DNA from: Alteromonas sp. C1M14
Lineage (GTDB): Bacteria > Pseudomonadota > Gammaproteobacteria > Enterobacterales > Alteromonadaceae
Direction: 5' to 3'
Length of the DNA: 64,000 bases
Assembly: GCF_018860965.1 (NCBI RefSeq)
Contig: NZ_JAHKQF010000016.1
Span: forward strand, 84,446 to 148,445
Shown here: piece by piece, positions 1 to 8,387 of the stretch
Layout of the letters: each line of letters opens with the position of its first letter
Position numbering within the stretch: the stretch's first letter is position 1
The notes under the pieces: generated by a model
Seen by the model: only the letters and a program-made list of their open reading frames with translations
Told to the model about the DNA's origin: nothing
Databases searched by the model: none
Made by a program: the position numbers and the translations under genes

Positions 1-1
1 C

Positions 2-112
2 AATAAAGCCAGTTTACGGGTGGCGTTAAAGGTTGGCGCCGAAAAAGAAGGCTTATGCAGAAAACGTATTTTTGGCCGCAACGCCCTTTTATATGCGTTA
101 ACCGCAGACTAA
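2..112 (+). CDS. GNAT N-acetyltransferase, C-terminal end only
   Basis: The last 36 codons of a gene that begins before the window are open from base 2 to a TAA at 110-112. The peptide opens NKASLRVALKVGAEKEG and ends in LLYALTAD. This matches the C-terminus of RimJ/RimL-type GNAT acetyltransferases, where an N-x-x-S-x-R-V helix contacts acetyl-CoA and is followed by a G-A/F-x-x-E-G strand and a final Y-x-L strand. The family transfers acetyl groups to protein N-termini or small amines. The substrate cannot be guessed from this fragment. It converges on the minus-strand gene that ends at 121. Confidence 0.75.
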   Translation, partial: NKASLRVALKVGAEKEGLCRKRIFGRNALLYALTAD

Positions 113-120
113 CGGGTTAA

Positions 121-612
121 TTAATCTATATCGTTCAGCGGCCAGCGCACAATATAATCTTCAAAATGGGCGAGGTTGGTTTCAGTTTCAAATACCGCTT
201 TACCTCTCACCGACATCCCTGCCTGATGCATTTTGGCTTTCTTCCCCTTATTTAACAACGGATGCCATGAGGGAAGACCGCGACCTTCGTGTAGCCGTCT
301 ATAACTACAACTAGGTGGCATAAAGAAAATATCTTTAAGGTTTTCTTTGGTGAGTTTTATACAATCAGGTACCCAACGGGTACGTTCTTCATATCGAGTA
401 CAACCACAGGTTTTCGTATTCAATAGCGAACACGCAATATTGGTGTAATGAATATCCTCACCTGGGGCTATTTTATCCGTAGGGCCAACAGCCTGTTCAT
501 CATCGTCCTCAATAAACTTATTTAAACAGCACTTAGCACACCCATCACACAAGCCTTCCCATTCGGCATCCGTCATCTCTGCCAGTGATTTCGTTTCCCA
601 ATAGCGTTCCAT
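121..612 (-). CDS. ycgN: YcgN/UPF0260 CxxCxxCC-family protein
   Basis: This 163-residue protein belongs to the YkgJ-type CxxCxxCC family, whose clustered cysteines are thought to bind zinc or an iron-sulfur centre. The cluster is visible near residues 22-29 (C-D-G-C-A-K-C-C). More cysteines follow at SCSYRRL and TKTCGCTRYEER. The length and the opening MERYWETKSLAEMTDAEWEGL fit E. coli YcgN closely. The ATG overlaps the stop of the upstream FAH-family gene by one base, so the two are co-transcribed, as ycgM-ycgN are in E. coli. The molecular function of the family is unknown. Confidence 0.88.
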   Translation of the reverse strand: MERYWETKSLAEMTDAEWEGLCDGCAKCCLNKFIEDDDEQAVGPTDKIAPGEDIHYTNIACSLLNTKTCGCTRYEERTRWVPDCIKLTKENLKDIFFMPPSCSYRRLHEGRGLPSWHPLLNKGKKAKMHQAGMSVRGKAVFETETNLAHFEDYIVRWPLNDID

Positions 613-1274
613 TATGACACCACGCTTGTGGAAACCGACAGGTGCCCTTCTAGCGCCACAGAAAGGGCGTCACCGGGTTGCAGCGGCCCCACCCCCTTCG
701 GTGTACCCGTTAAGATAATATCACCGGGTTGAAGCGTAAAAATCGAAGACATCTCGGCGATTAACGTGGTTACAGGACGCATCATTTTTGCTGTTTGCCC
801 TTGTTGACGTACTTGGTTGTTCACATTCAACGTGAAGTGCAAGTCTTGAAGATCCGCGATTTGAGCATAAGGAATGAAGGGGGTGACTGGACAACTAAAG
901 TCAAACGCCTTGGCTCGTTCCCACGGATGCCCTTTTTGTTTTAACTGCGATTGCACATCGCGCAACGTAAGATCGAGCCCTAAGCCCACGCCCCAAATTG
1001 CTTTTTCTACGTCCGCTTCACTTACTTGACAAAGTGGCTGGCTAATTAGCACGGCCACTTCCAATTCATTGTGACACTGGCCCTTATCAGTGGGAATAAT
1101 TAAAGGCTCGCTAAGATGGCATAACGCCGGCGCAGGCTTCATAAACAATAAGGCTTCATCAGGCACTGCCGAATTTAACTCAGCAATATGATCCATATAA
1201 TTGCGGCCAATACATAAAGCTCGAGTGGCAGGTAAGTCGATAGGGCTGCCATCCTGAGAAAGATGTTGATACAT
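612..1274 (-). CDS. ycgM: Fumarylacetoacetate hydrolase family protein (YcgM-like)
   Basis: A 220-residue single-domain FAH-family enzyme. The group hydrolyses or decarboxylates acylpyruvate-like diketo acids with a bound divalent metal. The signature parts are in order: CIGRNYMDH near residue 21, then FMKPAPAL, the metal-site stretch HNELEVAVLI near 68-77, a GLDLTLRD segment near 98-105, and GDIILTGTPKGVGPL near the C-terminus. The E-x-E-type metal ligands are partly visible in NELEV. Genes on both sides match the E. coli ycg cluster. Oxaloacetate decarboxylase or tautomerase activity is known for relatives; the substrate here is inferred only at family level. Confidence 0.85.
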   Translation of the reverse strand: MYQHLSQDGSPIDLPATRALCIGRNYMDHIAELNSAVPDEALLFMKPAPALCHLSEPLIIPTDKGQCHNELEVAVLISQPLCQVSEADVEKAIWGVGLGLDLTLRDVQSQLKQKGHPWERAKAFDFSCPVTPFIPYAQIADLQDLHFTLNVNNQVRQQGQTAKMMRPVTTLIAEMSSIFTLQPGDIILTGTPKGVGPLQPGDALSVALEGHLSVSTSVVS

Positions 1275-1277
1275 AAA

Positions 1278-2273
1278 TTAGTTGCCTTTTTTAATGCGAT
1301 CAGCCAAGTAGCTGACAGAAATACCGAAGTAACTAGAGCGGTTCCACTTCATCAGCGTATGAAAGTTGTTGTACACAAGATAAAGTCGCCCATTTATGCC
1401 ATCAGGCATGATTAAAGACGCTTTAATATCGGCGGCTGGCAAAGCAGACAAATCAAATTTTCTTACCCCACGAGATTGCCATACCGATAAAGGAACAAAC
1501 TGATTTTTATTCAAGCCTTGATGTTCGCCATCATAGCCGTCGACAAATTTAACCTGCCGGCCCCAAGTGTATTGGTCGTCCCAACCTTCACTAGCAAGAA
1601 AGTTCGCAATTGAAGCGAACACATCGGCGGGTGTTTGCCAAATGTCTTTTTTACCATCGCCATCGTAATCTACGGCGTAATGCAAAAAGGAGGTAGGCAT
1701 AAATTGACTTTGCCCCATGGCGCCCGCCCACGAACCTTTAAGATCGGCAACGGCTATATGGCCTTCTTGTATAATTTGTAACGCTGCAAAAAATTGCTTT
1801 TTAAACAAGGCTTCCCGGCGCCCTTCGTAAGCTAATGAAGCCAAAGCCGAAAAGACCGGAAAGCGCCCCTGTAGGTTACCAAAATTCGATTCATTGCCCC
1901 ACAAGGCAACAATAAAACGAGGCTGAACCCCGTACTTGTTACCTATTTCGTCCAATAACGCTTTGTGGGTATTGTAGTATTCGACGGCCTGTTTGACTTT
2001 CCAGTCTGGTACCCGTGTAGCCAAATAACTGTCTAAAGTGATTTTCTTCTCTGGCTGATTTTTATCTGATTTTACCACCGAAGGACGGTAGGTGACCTGT
2101 GCCATCACCTTTTCAAGTAAGCCTTTATCATACCCCTTTGCAATGGCATCCTGTTCAAGTTGTGAGACATACTGAGCAAAACCCGCCTCGTCCTTGTCAC
2201 GGTTTTGTCCATATGCGTTGGTAAAAATGCTGCAAAAACACACTAAAAATAAAACAGAACAACGTGAAAGCAT
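1278..2273 (-). CDS. mltB: MltB-type lytic murein transglycosylase
   Basis: A 331-residue exported enzyme that cleaves peptidoglycan glycan strands between MurNAc and GlcNAc to give 1,6-anhydro ends. It opens with a signal peptide (hydrophobic core LSRCSVLFLVCFCSIF, cleavage probably after NAYG) and has no clear lipobox, so it is probably periplasmic. The SLT_2 catalytic glutamate is E128 in ALWGNESNFG, followed by GAMGQSQFMPTS and a YDGDGKKDIW loop, both typical of MltB. The gene abuts ycgL on one side and the FAH gene on the other, within one minus-strand transcript. The symbol is by family; it may be a paralog of true MltB. Confidence 0.85.
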   Translation of the reverse strand: MLSRCSVLFLVCFCSIFTNAYGQNRDKDEAGFAQYVSQLEQDAIAKGYDKGLLEKVMAQVTYRPSVVKSDKNQPEKKITLDSYLATRVPDWKVKQAVEYYNTHKALLDEIGNKYGVQPRFIVALWGNESNFGNLQGRFPVFSALASLAYEGRREALFKKQFFAALQIIQEGHIAVADLKGSWAGAMGQSQFMPTSFLHYAVDYDGDGKKDIWQTPADVFASIANFLASEGWDDQYTWGRQVKFVDGYDGEHQGLNKNQFVPLSVWQSRGVRKFDLSALPAADIKASLIMPDGINGRLYLVYNNFHTLMKWNRSSYFGISVSYLADRIKKGN

Positions 2274-2569
2274 TAGCGTTTCTCATCCACAAAAGGACTT
2301 AACCCCTGTGCTTGGCGATGAGAGGCCAAAAGGTCTTCTTGTTTAGGTGGCATTTGTAAGTAATACCCCTTTTCTGAAAGTCCGTCTTTGACAACCTGTT
2401 TGTCTAACCCCGCCAGTTGCGCGTGCTTATCCAAAGCCACAACCATAACCAGTTCTGGCGTACCAAATTGGGCCATCAGCACTTCAGGTACGTCATCAAA
2501 CTTATCCTGTCCCGGCACATACAAATACATGCCGGCTTTTTTGCGTGTTTTATACACTGCACACAACAT
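2273..2569 (-). CDS. ycgL: YcgL domain protein
   Basis: I place the start at the ATG at 2567-2569, which begins [20 protein letters not shown] and is preceded by GAGGTAAAACT, a good ribosome binding site. A longer reading to 2614 would add 15 residues running into the end of rnd and has no family support. The 98-residue product matches the small YcgL/UPF0745 family: the YLYV strand, a D-x-F-x-x-V-P-E-x-L-M-x-x-F-G segment, then a YYLQMPP segment. The function is unknown. In E. coli ycgL lies in the min region; here it lies between rnd and the transglycosylase gene, with only 4 bases to the rnd stop. Confidence 0.85.
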   Translation of the reverse strand: MLCAVYKTRKKAGMYLYVPGQDKFDDVPEVLMAQFGTPELVMVVALDKHAQLAGLDKQVVKDGLSEKGYYLQMPPKQEDLLASHRQAQGLSPFVDEKR

Positions 2570-2573
2570 AGTT

Positions 2574-3752
2574 TTACCTCTTGCTCGCTGATTTGTCTGA
2601 TGATGCCACATCACCTAAGATCCCTTCAATTCCAGCGGCTAATAATGGTCCTCTCCAGCCACTAAGTAAATCGGGCTTCAAGCCCTGGGCCCGTGTTTCG
2701 TCAATATCAAACCAGTACCACTTGAGTAACTGATTTATCTGTTTTTTGGAAGCTATGACATCCTCACCGACGCCCTGTTGCTGAGCAACCTCAAAACACA
2801 ATTGTTTGACTGCAGAAAAGTGCTTTTTGTATAACGGAAAATCGATTAAGCGACGTACTCGTTTTAAGCGACTTTTTTCTGCTGTATTTTGATATACCCC
2901 ACGGGCTTCTTCTACAAGCTCAAGTAAAGTATTGCCATAGCGCCTTAGTGTTTGCGGGGCAATATCCGCAATACCACTTAAAGCGGTACGACTCGCTGGC
3001 ATTTTCACTGCAATATCGAACAATTGACCTTCTCGAACGACAAAATTAAGGGCTAGATTTTTCTCTCTGGCAACCTCTAATCGCCAAGCGGCAAGATGTT
3101 GAAAAACCGTTAGTTGCTCGATAGTTAAGCGCCAAATATTCTTCAGTTGTAAATAGGCGTACTGCGGTGGGATCTGAGCCCGCTTTTTTTGCGCTAATGC
3201 TTCAATTTCCTGTACTACCCAGTCGTACTTACCCACGTCATTAATTTTTTGTTCCAGCAACTTATACGCCGGCAATAAATACAATACATCATTTGCGGCA
3301 TAGGACAGCTGACTTTCACGTAGCGGACGGGCTAACCAATCCGTGCGTGACTCACCTTTATCGAGGGTCACGCCACAAAGCATCTCAACTAACCGGGCGT
3401 AACCCAAGGTTGGGCCAATACCCAGCACACTTGCTGCAAATTGCGTATCGAAAATTGGCGATGGAACACAAGAAAAGGCACTGAGAAAGGTTTCGATATC
3501 TTCTGAACAGGAGTGCAGTACTTTTATTACATCTTCATTGCACATCAAGGCCACAAAGGGAGAAAGGTCATTAATGGCTATTGGGTCGATGAGTACTAGC
3601 TGTTCCCCATCAAACATTTGTAACAACCCCAGCCCGGGAGTATAGGTCTTGGTACGCACAAACTCAGTATCAATGGCTACGGCTGGCGTCTTCGCGGCTC
3701 GCTCACATACATCAAGCAAGGTTTTATCATCGGTGATCAATTTATAATTCAT
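2574..3752 (-). CDS. rnd: Ribonuclease D
   Basis: A 392-residue 3'-to-5' exoribonuclease that trims tRNA and other stable RNA precursors. The DEDD exonuclease domain occupies about residues 1-200: the first motif is AIDTEF with D28 and E30, the second lies in [11 protein letters not shown], and the third in [14 protein letters not shown]. Two HRDC-type helical domains follow (around 215-290 and 300-370). The ATG has no Shine-Dalgarno sequence. Instead it lies 9 bases after a strong hairpin followed by a short U-rich run (see 3761-3784). The E. coli rnd mRNA has a comparable stem and U-tract. Gene order fadD-rnd is as in E. coli. Confidence 0.95.
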   Translation of the reverse strand: MNYKLITDDKTLLDVCERAAKTPAVAIDTEFVRTKTYTPGLGLLQMFDGEQLVLIDPIAINDLSPFVALMCNEDVIKVLHSCSEDIETFLSAFSCVPSPIFDTQFAASVLGIGPTLGYARLVEMLCGVTLDKGESRTDWLARPLRESQLSYAANDVLYLLPAYKLLEQKINDVGKYDWVVQEIEALAQKKRAQIPPQYAYLQLKNIWRLTIEQLTVFQHLAAWRLEVAREKNLALNFVVREGQLFDIAVKMPASRTALSGIADIAPQTLRRYGNTLLELVEEARGVYQNTAEKSRLKRVRRLIDFPLYKKHFSAVKQLCFEVAQQQGVGEDVIASKKQINQLLKWYWFDIDETRAQGLKPDLLSGWRGPLLAAGIEGILGDVASSDKSASKR

Positions 3753-3760
3753 TATACAAA

Positions 3761-3784
3761 ACAGCCGGCGTAATAGCCGGCTGT
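3761..3784 (-). terminator. fadD-rnd intergenic hairpin, terminator and rnd leader
   Basis: Nine-base perfect stem (ACAGCCGGC / GCCGGCTGT) with a six-base loop. On the minus strand it is followed by TTTGTATA and then the rnd ATG. It sits just after fadD and looks like a weak Rho-independent terminator. The terminator U-run doubles as the rnd ribosome-entry region, since no Shine-Dalgarno sequence exists there. Confidence 0.7.
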
Positions 3785-3811
3785 CCCATCTTGTTTGGCA
3801 TAGAGCAGTGG

Positions 3812-5464
3812 TTAATCCCGCAGCTCTCTGCGTAAAATTTTACCAACATTCGTTTTCGGTAGTTCATCTTTGAAAACAATCTGTTTTGGCACTTTATAGC
3901 CAGTGAGGTACTTCTTACAGTGCCTGATGACCGTTTCAGCGGATAAATCGCTGTTTCTGGCCACAACAAACAATTTAACCACTTCACCACTGACTTCATG
4001 AGGCATACCAATGGCTGCCGCTTCCACCACTTCATCGTGCATGGCCGCAACTTCTTCAATTTCGTTTGGAAATACATTGAAGCCTGAAACCAGAATCATA
4101 TCCTTTTTGCGGTCAACAATATAGAAGTAACCGTCATCATCGGCTCTGGCGATATCTCCCGTTGCCAGCCAACCGTCCACAAGCACTTCATCCGTAGCCT
4201 CAGGCCGATTTAAATAGCCTTTCATCACCTGTGGGCCTTTCACCCACATTTCACCGGCCTCGCCATGGGGAACTTCGTTCCCGTCGTCATCAAGCAAGCG
4301 TATTTCAGTAGACGGTACTGGCATACCAATGGCCCCTTTATAGGCCGTTATGGTGGGCGAGTTAACTGCCACCACAGGAGAGCATTCGGTTAATCCATAG
4401 CCTTCAAGTAACACGGTGTTCGTCACTTCTTGCCAACGCTCTGCTACCGGACGTTGCACTGCCATGCCGCCGCCTAAGCCAAACTTAAAGTGAGAAAAAT
4501 CTAACTCACTAAACCCTGGGGTATTCAACAACCCATTAAACAAGGTATTTACACCGGGAAGAATGGCGAATTGATGTTTTGACAACTCTTTGACGAAAGC
4601 CGGCATATCACGTGGGTTGGTAATTAATAAGTTGGGACAACCAAACTTAAGAAACAACAAGCAGTTCGCGAGTAAAGCAAATATATGATAAAGCGGTAAG
4701 GCCGTAACCACCAAATCTTCGCCAGGCTCGATGACAATTTCCAAAATACCAGAAACCTGCTCTAAATTCGCAATCATGTTTCTATGGGTCAGCATGGCGC
4801 CTTTAGAAACACCCGTAGTGCCGCCGGTATATTGTAAAAACGCGATATCGTCAGACGTTATATCCGGACGTTCATAGGTGTATGTACGCCCTTTTTTAAC
4901 CGCTGACATAAACGATTCAGCCTGGGGTAAAGAAAACGGAGGAACCAGTTTCTTTACTTTCTTCACAACAAAGTTCACTACCCACCGTTTCGGTGCTGGT
5001 TGCATATCGCCTAGGGCAGTACGGTAAATTTTCTTCACCGGCGTATCAGCCACAACCTGTTCTAACGTAGCTGCGAAATTATCAACAATGATAATCGCTT
5101 GGGCATTGGCGTCGCATAGCTGATGCTTAAGCTCTCGTGCCGTGTACAGCGGATTGACGTTTACCACTGTCATCCCTGCTCGCAAAATACCAAACATGGC
5201 GACGGGAAATTGAAGAAGATTAGGCATCATTAAGGCGATGGCATCACCGCGCTTTAAGCCACTATTTTGTAAGTAGGCAGCAAATTGGGCAGACAGGGTA
5301 TCGAGTTCGGCAAAGGTCATGCTTTGCCCCATGTTCATATAAGCCGTATGATCACGATACGTTGTTACGGACTGCTCAAAAATATCCAGAATGGAGGTGT
5401 ACCGATCGGGATCAATTTCTGCCGCGACTGTGGGGTCATAATGCTCAAGCCAAATTTTTTCCAC
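3812..5464 (-). CDS. fadD: Long-chain fatty acid-CoA ligase FadD
   Basis: A 550-residue acyl-CoA synthetase that activates imported long-chain fatty acids with ATP and CoA for beta-oxidation, at the inner membrane face. The ATP/AMP signature is [13 protein letters not shown] at about residues 212-224. The second motif GYGLTECSP and the fatty-acyl signature region [26 protein letters not shown] are both present. A lysine for adenylation is seen near the end in [12 protein letters not shown]. The start is GTG at 5462-5464 behind AGGAGGG. The residues opening the protein ([18 protein letters not shown]) agree with gamma-proteobacterial FadD. rnd follows after the hairpin. Confidence 0.95.
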   Translation of the reverse strand: MEKIWLEHYDPTVAAEIDPDRYTSILDIFEQSVTTYRDHTAYMNMGQSMTFAELDTLSAQFAAYLQNSGLKRGDAIALMMPNLLQFPVAMFGILRAGMTVVNVNPLYTARELKHQLCDANAQAIIIVDNFAATLEQVVADTPVKKIYRTALGDMQPAPKRWVVNFVVKKVKKLVPPFSLPQAESFMSAVKKGRTYTYERPDITSDDIAFLQYTGGTTGVSKGAMLTHRNMIANLEQVSGILEIVIEPGEDLVVTALPLYHIFALLANCLLFLKFGCPNLLITNPRDMPAFVKELSKHQFAILPGVNTLFNGLLNTPGFSELDFSHFKFGLGGGMAVQRPVAERWQEVTNTVLLEGYGLTECSPVVAVNSPTITAYKGAIGMPVPSTEIRLLDDDGNEVPHGEAGEMWVKGPQVMKGYLNRPEATDEVLVDGWLATGDIARADDDGYFYIVDRKKDMILVSGFNVFPNEIEEVAAMHDEVVEAAAIGMPHEVSGEVVKLFVVARNSDLSAETVIRHCKKYLTGYKVPKQIVFKDELPKTNVGKILRRELRD

Positions 5465-5589
5465 ATACCCTCCTGAAGCAGTTATTGTTATTTTTAGATG
5501 AATTAGAATATATTTTAACCATTATTTTACAACTGGTCTGATTTCTTGCGTATAGTATAGGATGATAGCAGAAAGATAAACTTTCCTGT

Positions 5590-6429
5590 TTACATTTGCT
5601 CAACAAATTGACGAATTGCCGTACCCACAGCGTCAGTTTGCTCCATATGAATATGGTGGCCACCTTGGAAAACTTGACAGTGTCCTTGACTAAACCATGC
5701 TGCCCGTTCATTAAAAACATCAGCAACCTTTTTAAAACTGCTAGAGGCTGCCACAAATAAAATGGGGCACGAGATGCTGCGCATCAATGCTTCAGCCTGA
5801 TCGTCGGTTAAACGCAATGAAGAACGGGTTCTTAGTTTTGGATCGCTGGCCCAAAAACTATTTCCTTCATCATCAGTCATGAGGTTTCTTTGCAGAATGA
5901 GTTTGGCATGCTCAGGCTGAATATCAGTAAGTTGACATCGACTCTTTACCGCTACATCCAAATCGACTATACGAGGTTTACTACGCTTCTTATTATACCG
6001 ACTTAACACAGAATCGCGAATTTGACTGGCGCTACTTTGGGCTGACTTGGTGAGCGGACCACATGCATCAAGACTAATAACCCCTTTAACCAGTTCGGGA
6101 AATACGGCAGCAAAAAGGGTCGCAAGAATGCCACCAAGGGAATGTCCCAGTAAAATGACCGAGGTCACCCCCTGTGACTTGATCAATGCATACAGGTCCT
6201 GAACAAAATCTAATTGGTGATAATGGGCATCATCAGACCGATGAGACGATTTACCATGGCCTGGGAGATCTAATGCTATAAAGCGATGGCCTTTAAGGTA
6301 AGGGGCTAACGGGGATAATGAAGCGGCATTATCTAAGAAGCCGTGTAAGCCGATAATGACCTCTCCTGAGCCAGCATTCTCTAGTCCAGCAAGGGTTAAT
6401 TTACCTAATGTAAATGTCGTTTCGTTCAT
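5590..6429 (-). CDS. Alpha/beta hydrolase
   Basis: I choose the ATG at 6427-6429 (MNETTFTLGKL) behind GGGAAAACAGT. The longer reading to 6474 adds 15 residues unlike the family. The product is about 279 residues. The fold is clear: oxyanion-hole GLHGFLDNA, ALDLPGHGKSS, nucleophile elbow GHSLGG, an acidic strand around SLDACGP, and the catalytic histidine in GGHHIHMEQ near the C-terminus. Such enzymes beside fadD in gamma-proteobacteria are usually annotated as putative esterases or lipases. The substrate is unknown. The gene lies between the Slp terminator and fadD. Confidence 0.85.
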   Translation of the reverse strand: MNETTFTLGKLTLAGLENAGSGEVIIGLHGFLDNAASLSPLAPYLKGHRFIALDLPGHGKSSHRSDDAHYHQLDFVQDLYALIKSQGVTSVILLGHSLGGILATLFAAVFPELVKGVISLDACGPLTKSAQSSASQIRDSVLSRYNKKRSKPRIVDLDVAVKSRCQLTDIQPEHAKLILQRNLMTDDEGNSFWASDPKLRTRSSLRLTDDQAEALMRSISCPILFVAASSSFKKVADVFNERAAWFSQGHCQVFQGGHHIHMEQTDAVGTAIRQFVEQM

Positions 6430-6462
6430 ACTGTTTTCCCGAAAAATGCGGCAACAAATGGC

Positions 6463-6489
6463 AAAAAGCGGCAAATTTATGCCGCTTTT
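6463..6489 (-). terminator. Rho-independent terminator after slp
   Basis: Nine-base stem AAAAGCGGC / GCCGCTTTT with an eight-base loop. On the minus strand it ends in a run of five T residues. It lies 24 bases beyond the slp stop codon. Confidence 0.7.
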
Positions 6490-6512
6490 ATAGGATGGAA
6501 TTTGCCGTTCAA

Positions 6513-7211
6513 CTAGTCTAGGTTTTTACGCCTGCCGCCAGAGCGAGGCGTGACAGTGCTCGTAACAGGACGAGAGAGAGTACGCTTTATAGCCGGCTGC
6601 CCAATCGCTGGACTGAATGAACGACTACTGACTGCTCGACGAGGATAATAAAAACGTGGTGCAAACCCTGTCTGAAACATGAACGGCGAATAATATGGAC
6701 GATAGAAAGAATAGTAATAAGGTGAATACCAACCTAACCGATAATCAAAAAACATAGGATGGACATAATTAACCGAACTTTCCCGCCACAGATGATAATT
6801 TTCTCCGGCTAACCGAGGATACATATAAGGCTGCTCGCCGACCATACCGGCAATGGGACGTCTCACTTCACCGACAAAGGTAACCGCATGCCCCTTTTCA
6901 AAGTGAATGGGATCAACAAACCCTTCCATCTCCACTTTAAATCGGCCAATGGTTTCTTCTCGAGTATTGGGTCGTCCGTAATGATTCAAAGGAAAATTGA
7001 CCACTTCTACCAGGGTTTTATTTTCTTTGTTTTCTACACCAACAATCACCCCACCCCAACGGGCGGTTTTGCCAATAACAGCATCGCCCCCAGTTACCGC
7101 TTTATTGTAGCTCACCAGATTAGTGCCTTCTGGCACTGCGATGTCGTCCGGAACAATAGTACAGCCACTAAGTATTGTCAGAAAAGCCAATACAGCAATA
7201 TGACGAATCAT
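6513..7211 (-). CDS. slp: Slp-family outer membrane lipoprotein
   Basis: A 232-residue lipoprotein. The signal peptide ends in the lipobox LSGC, so the mature N-terminus is the lipidated cysteine near residue 16. The next residue is T, not D, which fits outer membrane sorting. The Slp/YeaY domain follows (Y-N-K-A-V-T-G, ARWGGVIVGVEN, EVVNFPL, GRF, a VTFVGEV strand). The C-terminal third is rich in Tyr, Pro and Arg and looks poorly ordered. In E. coli the paralog yeaY also lies between fadD and tsaB. Slp is induced on carbon starvation or stationary phase in E. coli; its exact role is not known. Confidence 0.88.
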   Translation of the reverse strand: MIRHIAVLAFLTILSGCTIVPDDIAVPEGTNLVSYNKAVTGGDAVIGKTARWGGVIVGVENKENKTLVEVVNFPLNHYGRPNTREETIGRFKVEMEGFVDPIHFEKGHAVTFVGEVRRPIAGMVGEQPYMYPRLAGENYHLWRESSVNYVHPMFFDYRLGWYSPYYYSFYRPYYSPFMFQTGFAPRFYYPRRAVSSRSFSPAIGQPAIKRTLSRPVTSTVTPRSGGRRKNLD

Positions 7212-7325
7212 GGTAATCCCCTGAAAAAATAAGAATTTGGCAACTCTTCATTATGGTAACGCAAACTGAATAGAAGCTGAATCACAGCGATTTAGAAGAA
7301 AGTTTAATCCGGCTTTTATCCATTT

Positions 7326-7631
7326 TTACACATACATATCTACACCTAGCATTTGCCGGATACTCTCGCGCTGAGATTCCCGCTCTAAGCTTTGGTAAGC
7401 CGCGACCACCTCTCGGCCCTTCCCTTCCGGTTGATCATAACCGGTTTCTTGCTGAAACTTGTTGGCAGAATGTAAGGTTTCATCGGAAGGATTCGTCCTC
7501 AGCAGGGGGACGTCAGATACAGGGGAGACCGTTGATGGCGATGCGGAATTTTTGCCAGCATTACGCCCAGGCTTCTCATGTTGAGGAGCCTGCTCGGGCC
7601 TGATGAGTTTTAATCCGGGCTGTATTTCCAC
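7326..7631 (-). CDS. Small disordered hypothetical protein
   Basis: I do not recognise this 101-residue protein. It begins with a short strand-like segment (MEIQPGLKLIRPEQ), continues with a long Pro/Ser/Glu-rich stretch that should be disordered, then a helical, charged segment (about residues 70-92) and ends in IRQMLGVDMYV. It is proline-rich, with no signal peptide and no membrane segment. It sits in the conserved slp-tsaB interval, so it is an addition relative to E. coli. The protein at 35816-36151 has a similar design, including a final D-x-Y-x motif (see findings). Confidence 0.7.
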   Translation of the reverse strand: MEIQPGLKLIRPEQAPQHEKPGRNAGKNSASPSTVSPVSDVPLLRTNPSDETLHSANKFQQETGYDQPEGKGREVVAAYQSLERESQRESIRQMLGVDMYV

Positions 7632-7701
7632 GGGTTAAGTCTTACTCCACCTAACGCAATTAATAACGATATAGCCTAAATGTAAAGCAAAGATCGCTCC
7701 A

Positions 7702-8376
7702 TTATTCTCGACCAGGCAATTTTTTCCATGTGACTTTATCCCGCAAATAGACGGGTTGGATATCATCCACCGAAGTCACCTCACCGCGGGTAAATTGCGC
7801 CTGCCCTAATTTTAGCATCGCTTCAGCGTTTGGATACAACACCGACACCGTTGTGGTTAGACGTGAAGACAAAGCCGGATAGGCCGCCCACCCTGTTCCT
7901 ACAGGTTCAAAGGAATCCGGTAAATTCTCTGCGGCCACGTCAGGGGCACAGACCTTTTCTTCACCAACACAAACTGCCAACCCCTTTTCATTTTTATAGT
8001 GAGCGAAATAGACTTCGCCCATACGGGCATCAATGGCACAAATCACATAATCGGCTTGTTTTTCATCGATGGCTTGCTGCGCCATGGCAGCCATTGTACT
8101 TACCCCTGCAACCTGAAGATGGGTGCCTAAAGCCAAGCCCTGTACCATCCCAGTGGCAATTCTTACTCCGGTAAAACTGCCGGGGCCACGACCATAAATT
8201 AAGCCTTCGATGTCGCTAATTTTTTGCTGCGCCTGAGTTAAGACATCATCAACCATTGGCAGTAACCGCTGGCTGTGTTGCTGTGGGCAAATCTCAAACT
8301 GGGAAAAGGTGCCCGCGGGCACTAAGAGCGCAACGGAACAAGCTTCTGTGGCTGTATCAATAGCAAGAAGTTTCAT
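7702..8376 (-). CDS. tsaB: tRNA t6A synthesis protein TsaB
   Basis: A 224-residue partner of TsaD in making the N6-threonylcarbamoyl-adenosine modification at position 37 of ANN-decoding tRNAs. It starts MKLLAIDTATEACSVALL, the classic ASKHA-fold first strand, then has SQRLLPMVDDVL and GRGPGSFTGVRIATGMVQGLALG. TsaB lacks the catalytic metal site of TsaD and acts as a scaffold dimer with TsaD, TsaE and TsaC. The length equals the usual 220-235. It is followed on the same strand after 11 bases by nothing upstream but yoaA, and tsaB-yoaA adjacency is conserved in enterobacteria. Confidence 0.95.
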   Translation of the reverse strand: MKLLAIDTATEACSVALLVPAGTFSQFEICPQQHSQRLLPMVDDVLTQAQQKISDIEGLIYGRGPGSFTGVRIATGMVQGLALGTHLQVAGVSTMAAMAQQAIDEKQADYVICAIDARMGEVYFAHYKNEKGLAVCVGEEKVCAPDVAAENLPDSFEPVGTGWAAYPALSSRLTTTVSVLYPNAEAMLKLGQAQFTRGEVTSVDDIQPVYLRDKVTWKKLPGRE

Positions 8377-8387
8377 GTTTTACCTAT

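Noticed and set aside
2570..2614. Longer start of ycgL
   Set aside because: It overlaps rnd and precedes the GAGGTAAAACT binding site; family members start at the later methionine.
3742..4077. Minus-strand ORF over the fadD end
   Set aside because: It is out of frame with fadD and overlaps its conserved C-terminus; no binding site or family match.
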